Of a stretch of 64,000 nucleotides of DNA, positions 56,750 through 64,000 are shown one piece after another; within the stretch, counting starts at the first letter, position 1; every line of letters starts with the position of its first letter. Source of the DNA: Sipunculus nudus (Eukaryota; Annelida; Sipuncula; Golfingiida; Sipunculidae); NCBI GenBank assembly GCA_026874595.1, contig CM049321.1, positions 6,010,979 to 6,074,978 of the forward strand, in the 5' to 3' direction. The translations under genes were made by a program, and so were the position numbers. Below the pieces are notes generated by a model. The model was not told where the DNA came from, ran no database searches, and worked only from the letters and a program-made list of their open reading frames with translations.

Positions 56750-59700
56750 ACAAATAGGTGAGAAAAACGTGGATTCAAGCTTGTCAGGTGTGTAAATATC
56801 AGTAGCTTTTATCACATATGTACCTGTACATATGTTATGAATGGTTCAATTATCGATAGAAAACATGGATAAATTTCTTATTAATATATGACAGTCATCT
56901 TGCTCTTTGTTTGCTGGGAAAATGTGAGCTCAACAAGGATATCTCGTCAAAATCACCAAAGAACCCACCTCCCCTCTTTTATAAGGATTATAGTACAAAA
57001 CATTTTACAATTTACTGTGATGTGAACAGTTTTGTCGTGTTTTTATTCAATACCAATTCACTTTATCTCATATTATGCAAATTCAGCATTATCATCAATG
57101 CTGCATTATATTTGCATTATTATATTAAAAATTGCTTTGCATTATAATTTATAAAATGTATATCAAATGTAAAAAAAATTCCATTGTTTAGTTTGATTGT
57201 TGTTGTTGGGGAGAGGAGGGCTTCGTCTGGGGGCGGGTTATTTACGGGAGCGCTTGTTCGATAAGGTGTTTAATTATTTGGAGGGGTGGACCTTTCAGCG
57301 AGGGGGGATTGTCCTGTTGACCTTAAGACCAAAGTCGCCCATTTTAAGCAAATGAAACCTATATGGGCCACCCCCGGCTTTCTTCATGACAAATATATTG
57401 TTAAACTCAAGAGTATGCAGGAGTATGAGAATGAAGGTATGGGGGTTGTTAAGGGAGGAGAGTAAGGGTGTCCCCCTGATATGGTGTTCACATATTTTGA
57501 AATATAAGCTTTAAAGGCGCATAATGGGGTGTTTTAAAATACGGCTTGCTTTTCGGTATTAAGCACAAAGTGTACTATATCCCACATTTTCCAGTCCAGG
57601 CCTATCTAAAGTATATTCATCAAAAGGTCATGCCACTGAACTTGGCCGTTTAACATTTCTCCTACAGCAATTTGTTATTTTATTGTGTGGAGAAAGATCT
57701 GCTATCAAATGTGGATTCGTCATGTTTGGAATTTGTAAATATTTACCATGGGCCATAAAATACACATCACTATTTCCATCAATGGTCTCCAATGGTATAT
57801 GGTGTTGAAGTGCAAAATGCTACTTCTGAATGTGCTTGGCAACCACCGCATCCAAGACGTGAGTGAAAATAACATGAAAGCTATCAGCAAACAGTTATCT
57901 TGTCGGCTGAAATCATTCCCCTTTTGGTTTCATTCTACTTGTTTATTTAACAACTGATTATTAACAGTTTTGAGTTTCCTGGGCTCCATAGGACGGGCAT
58001 CATAAGCAGTAGTTAAACAACCTATCCTTTCTCATTCTGTAAACGCTTCAATTCTAGCTAGATAAATATATACTTGTTTGTTCAGAGTAAAATTCATATG
58101 GTATAACAGCCTCCATATGTGACATTTTCAGGTTATTAATCTACCTTACTTGTTGGTTATTCTCAGCGTCTGCAGAACATATACTGTAAAGCGTCGATAA
58201 TCCGGCCATTTCGGGGGTAAGGTTTTTATTCGAATTAGCAATCAAGGTCCATAATCTGTTATGAGACTCTCTGCTTGATGAGGATTTAAGGGATTCCATA
58301 AGATACTTTTGATCTGCAATTATAATTATAATTAATTCTTATGGATATCAGGTCTTTAACAAAGGTAGTCGAAATCACGAAATCACCTCTTTAAAGGTAT
58401 ATTGAAGACATATGAAAAAAATCTGATTCACTGTGAGGCTCTGTTCAGGGGATATGCAATAATTGTATGGAAAAGAACTACACTAGGTTTTCCGGCGATT
58501 CATGACTAATTATTTTTGTACCGCACGCTCAGAGCGTGTCGCACTCATCAGATGTTATAGCCTAATAGTGCTCTATCAGTTGCGGGGGTCTATTGTAAAG
58601 TCCACGGGGATAAGGTTTATCTGTGTGATTTTACCCTTCTTTGTTGAAGGCCGGTATTTGGTATTTTAACTGGTCCGAGTGCTGGTGCTGCGTTTAAGAT
58701 AACCCAAGATTAATATTATGCTTATCTGGTCGTTGTCGCTTGTTTGTCTTGTTGTTATAGGCTTTGCAGCAGGAATTTATGTGCGTGTTTACATGATGTC
58801 ACAAGTTCATTTTTCGTTTGTTTAGAGCTGCGAGTTAGAGTTGGTATACGATGAAGTATTTTTCACAATAGCGCAGATTTCATCTTTTTTCCGGAGAGTA
58901 GGGTTTTGAAAGTTTGATAAATTTCCATGTTATATGTGGTGCACTTTGTTATCTGTTATTTCCCCTTTCAGTTATTTCCTAAGATCTGTGCTTTGTTTCT
59001 GGCTGCATTCTTGAACGAGGTTTGCCGTTATCAATCTTGTTTTAAATAGGTTCTGTGTTGAGCCGACGTATGTCTGGTTTGCTCAATAATTGTTGTGCTC
59101 AGTGGTGACTGTTGCTGAATATAACACTAACTCTGTAAGGCATTGTCCGTGTATAGGGCAGTCGCGGTTATCTTTATGACAAACGAGTAGTGTCATGAAT
59201 GTTTTCCCTTGATATTAAATGCCTAATCGGATATGGAGGTGGGGGAGAAGTGTACATGGTTTTACTATATAATGCCTTAAGGCAATGGCAAGGAAGAAGG
59301 AAAGAACCTTCGGCACAAAAGTCTAATGATGCATTCATTACCTGTGGGCATTGTGGAGATAACCACTTGCTACATTTAAGTACCAAATTAACTTATAAAA
59401 CCCCTTTGACAGGATTTTGACTAGCTTATCAAGGTATACGCTCCCGCGGCAGCGGAAATCTTGCGCTTTGAAGGAAGCTACTGACTTTCTCGCTGACTGC
59501 TTTGACCGTTAATGTAGCATTTAATCACCAGGTGGTACACAAGGGCCTGATTGCTAAGAAAACTGCTGATGTGACTATCAGCCAACCAAATGCAAGTCAA
59601 CAAACATTCGACAGGCTCCGCTCAGAAACCACGTAAGGGGCAATTTTCTCTGAGCCTGTTGCCTGTTCAAACGGTCGCCGGGGCGATGCGCTGTCACTCA

Positions 59701-60046
59701 AAACGAAATGATCAACATTGGCTTCGTGTATTTCTCGCCTGGCTGGTACACCGTTTTGCTTCCAGCACAGTGTCTCACCTGATTGGACCAAAATACAGTG
59801 CTCCCCTCTGATGTAGAAATTCAGGATTCAAGGTCATAACAAATAGCGCTTACGATATAGGTAGTTGGTAGCGCAGTGCAAAGAGCGTAGTCAAATACCC
59901 AAATAGGAACTGAATTATAATATATGTTTCTTGTCACATTTTTTCAACTTCTTTTAACTAAAAAAAGTAATATTATTCACTAATAAAATATTGTATTTAT
60001 TATAAGCACCCTGGATGTTGTCCTTGCAAAATAAAGATTGTGGTAA
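56750..60046. other. Flanking region upstream of the intact VWD gene
   Basis: Mixed AT-rich sequence with G-rich patches (57205-57310, 57440-57480). The short ORFs (57748-57957, 59199-59420, 59590-59811) show no domains or splice context. No gene recognised. Confidence 0.4.
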
Positions 60047-60283
60047 TTGAGTTGGACAAATAATGTAACCTCAACAAGCCGAAGTTTGTCAGTGATAGAT
60101 ATCTTAAGAACCACGCTACTTTTCACTTGTATACTCGTATTTACATATTGCCCAGAGGAGGGGCATGAAGTTACGGATAAGGGTTGCCGTGGATATAGGG
60201 TTTCGGGTGCAGGATACCCGCTGGCCAAAGAATGCATACAAATATGTATGAGTCTAGAACTAGAATATAGTCAACAACTCTAG
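60047..60283 (+). CDS. Small ORF, possible Cys-rich secreted peptide (uncertain)
   Basis: 78 codons. After a hydrophobic stretch (LLFTCILVFTY) that could act as a signal sequence come CPEEGHEVTDKGC, RGYRVSGAGYPLAKEC and IQICM. The four-cysteine pattern C-x11-C-x17-C-x3-C, with glycine/tyrosine spacing, looks more protein-like than other short ORFs nearby. No family recognised, no exon partners found, and the N-terminal 20 residues before the hydrophobic core are unusual for a signal peptide. It could equally be one exon of a larger gene with an acceptor at TTGCCCAG (60155). Confidence 0.25.
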   Translation: MSWTNNVTSTSRSLSVIDILRTTLLFTCILVFTYCPEEGHEVTDKGCRGYRVSGAGYPLAKECIQICMSLELEYSQQL

Positions 60284-62100
60284 AAGACTCAAAGCAAAGT
60301 AAATTGTTATTTATTAATTTTTTGTTGGAAGGCATGATTCATTATGTTCAGTTTCTTGGTAATTACAAAACAAGTTTAGAAATAACGACCCCGAGACAAA
60401 TCTCTTTTTTATAAAAGTTGTTACCAAAAGATGTAAGTGTAGAGCATACTGAAACTTGTGGTTTCCATGTTAATTTGACTGATATTTTCACCCATGAAAA
60501 ATTAATTTCATACAAAAATTTTCTTGGCTATTATTTTGTGTTTAGAAGGTTTGTCTTAAATACTACATAAGCCCTTGCACCCCCCCCCCCCCCCCGGGCT
60601 ACGCCCCTGCAGAGGTAACTAAGGCAGTATAAAGCCTATGAACATCTCCATTACGAGGCGTGAGCATTGTTCAGTTATTTTCTTAACATTTTAGAAACCT
60701 CTTCCGTGCTGGCACACATAGGTAATCTTTTGCTTCTTTTGTAGCAAACGATGTGAATGAAACTGGTGTCAACATAACAGAATATAACGATACAATAAAC
60801 ATTTATACAGATCAGTTTACTTCAAGCATGAAAAATGGCAATACTTCCTACTAATGTACATAGAAAAGTACCTACATTTTGTTGACAGTACTCAAAGAAA
60901 CATTTGTAATTAAAGGCCTCACATGTGCAACTGCTTTTTAATTAGATAATTCTGGACTCTGGTTAAGGGAAAAGCAGGAAAGATGGTTGTACGCAATCAC
61001 AGACACGCGATACCACTTCACACTTGATCTTCCTGTAGTTATAATAAGATTTAAAGGGAAAATATTAAATAATGAATAATTATTATGACCGGGTTCCAAC
61101 ATATTTCTTTTGCTGTATGGAAATATTTCTCTTTTAACAGTTAGTCATCGAGCAGATATGCAGGGTGACGGATTTTTTATATTTGGTATATGAGACCAAA
61201 TTAGAAATATATTAAAAAAAATCTGTTAATCCATTAACGACTTACTTTTAACGCCTTTCATTAATCCCGGCCAATTTAGACGTCTCATTTTTCAATAGAA
61301 ACATTTTTTATACAGTTAATCATTATTAGGCACGTTGAACAATATCGCAATTTGTACGCAATATGCATATCGCCCTTTCGTAAAAAAAGATATGCAGATA
61401 ATATCTCACACCCGTAAAAACATGTAACCTAAGGTGGTTGGAAACATATGAGTGGATTTTAAATATCGATAGTTGCAAAATGCCCGGAACTTTTGCAAAA
61501 TGCAAAAAAAAAACTTTGTTTCAGAAAGCTTGGTTAAAGGTGTTTGCATGTTATGCCCCCGCATGTAATAAACACGTGGATATAAAAAAGGCCACCAGCC
61601 AGTGTATGGAGGGATCGGCGATTACAGATCTGTTTTTTTTATAAAATGGTCAAAGTTGTATTTTAAGTTAACACCATACGATATCTGGATAGTCTGTTTC
61701 AAAGAATAAAATTGAGTGCTTTTAAATTTATATGTTCAAATGATCCTAATCAAGTAAAACACAGTACAACTAATATTTAAAAAAATACTTTATAGCCGTT
61801 GTATATCACCTTTCGATGCCAATACATCGGTTTTATTTGACATTCAACCATATTTTATAGCTTCTCTTTTTATTCATTTTTTCCTTCAATGATAATAATT
61901 CCCATAATCAACATTTCTCAACAGCAAATAACACATGCATTCACAGGATGAGCAGTGAGGGGCTTATAATGATCGACCCCGACGGTCTGTCTGCCCGTCC
62001 GTCAATGCTAAAAACAATGTTTTAAACATTTTATTTTAGTGAACGTATAACTATTATGACAGTGGTAAAAGTAAAGTCGGCGCTCGAACTGATCACGCTT
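60284..62100. other. Non-coding stretch
   Basis: AT-rich, with a C-run (60581-60595) and no recognisable gene or element. The ORF at 61438-61644 has no features. Confidence 0.45.
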
Positions 62101-62144
62101 AATCCTAACTCAGCCGGATCCGCATCAGCTCCCTCAAAATCTTT

Positions 62145-62408
62145 TTGTGTTTGTTCCGGGATTGTAAGGCGAAAGTAGAAAATACCGATACACATGAAGA
62201 AGCGATGGACTCGAAAATGCCACAAAGATACAAGCGATTCAAGACGCCTCCCCAGGTCAGCCCTAGGCCGCCAGGCACCGGGTCCAAGAGGCGAAGTCGG
62301 ACGAGCAAGCAAAGCAGCAGCAACCACTCCCACTCCGAGCAGAAACCTGTACATCCCTTAACCTGCACGCAACAGCGTAGTCCGGCCTGGAACTCTTGTG
62401 AACATTAA
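62145..62408 (+). other. GC-rich island with opposed ORFs, coding status unclear
   Basis: 62105-62400 is markedly richer in G+C than its surroundings. Plus strand: 87 codons with KMPQRYKRFKTPP and KRRSRTSKQSSSNHSHS, a basic Ser-rich stretch. Minus strand (62354-62031): 107 codons starting MYRFLLGVGVVAAALLA, which resembles a signal peptide. Both frames cannot be explained together, and no domain or splice partner was found. An isolated exon or imported repeat is possible. Confidence 0.25.
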
Positions 62409-63243
62409 GCGAAGTATCATTATTTTCTTCATCATCTAGTATATTCTATACGGCAGTTTTTACTTATGAGTCTCTACGCGTAATTACTAATGATTTGGTC
62501 ACTGATGAATATATAGTTATATATATATATATATTTTTAAATGATTTTTATTTCATGTTTTATTTTCCATGTGGTTAGTGATATTTATAAAATATACTCC
62601 TATACATCTAATAACCCTGGAAAATGAACCTGATGGATCCTCTGACACTGTTAGGATTCGGAGACACTTGAATATTTTACAGATAGTTTTAATGTTTTCA
62701 ATTTTAAATCAAACATATAATACAAGACAGGATCATCTTAAGAACGGATCCGTCCCAACGTGGATTGTGGACAAGTTACCCCTAGGCATATAGCATGAGT
62801 CTAATAATGACATTTGTTGGACATATTGGGAGTCTTGTTTTGCCTTCAAAGGGTCCGACGGGAAGCGCCTAATTAGTTAATCTTTGACGTGCGTCGTTAA
62901 TCGGCATCGGAACAAAAAATTGGGTAAACATGGAGCCGGTCAGTAGATCGATCACATATAAGACCATTGTTTCATCTTAATAACCCGTATTTTCTTAATT
63001 CTTCTCCGAGACCACCGGATATAGCCATGCTCTAAATTTTGCCTGATCACCTGAATTATGACAACACAGTTAACTTTAATATGTTTCCAACAATATAGAC
63101 AGAAAGTGGACAATTGACCAAGGAGGCTCAACAGCTCATCAAAATTCACCCAAATCATTTACAAAATTTCATTTATATTAATTTTATTCTAACATTCTTT
63201 GTGGTATAACCTCCCTGCCAAGTTCCTCCGTTCAGTACCTCCC

Positions 63244-63310
<67 letters not shown>

Positions 63311-64000
63311 ATTGAGGACATGTTTAAAGTTTTTATTTAAAACACCATCTCTTTCTAAACCATGCTCTGTGAATATGTAAAATATTCTCTGGAAACACAG
63401 AAGAAATTCAATGTTCCGTTGGTTAAAAAATGTCTCAGTGGTACATGTTTTTTAATAAAACATCACATATGAGATATTTTCCTTCAACAAGATTAACGTG
63501 AATTTTTGTCATATATTAATACTTATGATAATGCCTCACTTCTTTGCATGTTTAATATGTTACATATCACATATCACACATGTATTGTGACATGCTTCGT
63601 TTTAGAGCCAAAACTACAATATTTGCCCTTCAAGTCTGCGTTTAATTCATTTTACAAAAAAATATCTAGCATAGACAAATGTTAAGTTTGTACACATTTC
63701 AAGTCGTTAGTTCAAGATGCAGCGGCTCAAATTGTATGCAAAAATATTTCATAGATAATGGATCATAAAATAAACCAGTCACTGGACAGAAAAAGTGTGC
63801 AGTGGTAACAGTTTTACAAAAAAAAGAACCTTTTTAGAATGATTGCCTTAAAATTCCAAAGAACCAATAAGTAATTGCAAGGAGCTCTTTTGATCTCACG
63901 AAACAAATATCTTATAATTGAATTGATAACTGATGAATAAAATTGAAAAATGCAGATCAACAACAGTAATCGAATTATAAAGGAAAATATTCGGTAATGT
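62409..64000. other. Non-coding right flank
   Basis: AT-rich, with (TA)n at 62515-62534 and 63250-63310. No gene recognised up to the window end. Confidence 0.45.
63250..63310. repeat. (TA)n microsatellite
   Basis: About 30 TA units with one short interruption. Confidence 0.95.

Noticed and set aside
59850-59895. tRNA-like GGTAGTTGGTAGCGCAGTG
   Set aside because: An A-box-like stretch only; no B box, no cloverleaf and no SINE tail.
1-64000. CRISPR array, operon or prokaryotic defence system
   Set aside because: The DNA is intron-bearing and eukaryotic; direct repeats are microsatellites or tandem satellite-like units without a repeat-spacer pattern.

Overview
The window is eukaryotic, AT-rich, intron-containing DNA. 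It is crowded with degenerate transposable elements, (TA)n and poly-G tracts, and a ~145-bp tandem repeat built around TGACCTTTGACC. The repeat types and the style of the retroelement proteins suggest a marine invertebrate, most likely a mollusc or other lophotrochozoan. That assignment is an inference. No prokaryotic-type operon, rRNA, convincing tRNA or CRISPR was seen.

The main content is an inverted, tail-to-tail pair of paralogous genes for a small secreted protein with two von Willebrand factor type D (VWD) domains. The minus-strand copy (about 56.7 kb down to 36.4 kb) can be assembled into a complete open gene. It has a TATA box, a 5' UTR exon, ten coding exons whose splice phases all agree, and a stop, giving 392 aa (399 aa if a 21-nt cassette exon is used). 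Domain order is signal peptide, VWD1 (exons 3-5), a 26-nt microexon linker, VWD2 (exons 7-9) and a short tail.

The plus-strand copy (about 2.8-23.6 kb) keeps the promoter, 5' UTR exon and signal-peptide exon but is scrambled and broken. Exon order reads 1, 3', 7', 2, 3, 4, 5, 6, 8. Exon 3' has a frameshift and a stop, exon 7' a frameshift, and exon 4 a stop; exons 9-10 were not found. Intron blocks of the two arms match in inverted order, so the duplication covered the whole locus.

Region by region: 1-2.67 kb is a decayed APE-type LINE running off the left edge. 2.8-23.6 kb is the broken VWD copy, with the DR1-bearing tandem array (9.8-11.2 kb), SINE remnants and a hAT-like MITE (20.5-21.0 kb) in its introns. 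24.0-26.2 kb is a 5'-truncated Ty3/gypsy-group element whose integrase precedes reverse transcriptase (Gmr1-like order). 26.9-27.4 and 34.3-34.6 kb are more DR1-type repeat. 29.9-32.6 kb is a badly decayed Ty3/gypsy element with gag, protease and RT. 36.4-56.7 kb is the intact VWD gene, with a TA-flanked 1.14-kb inverted-repeat element in intron 1. 56.7-64 kb is largely featureless apart from two weak ORFs.
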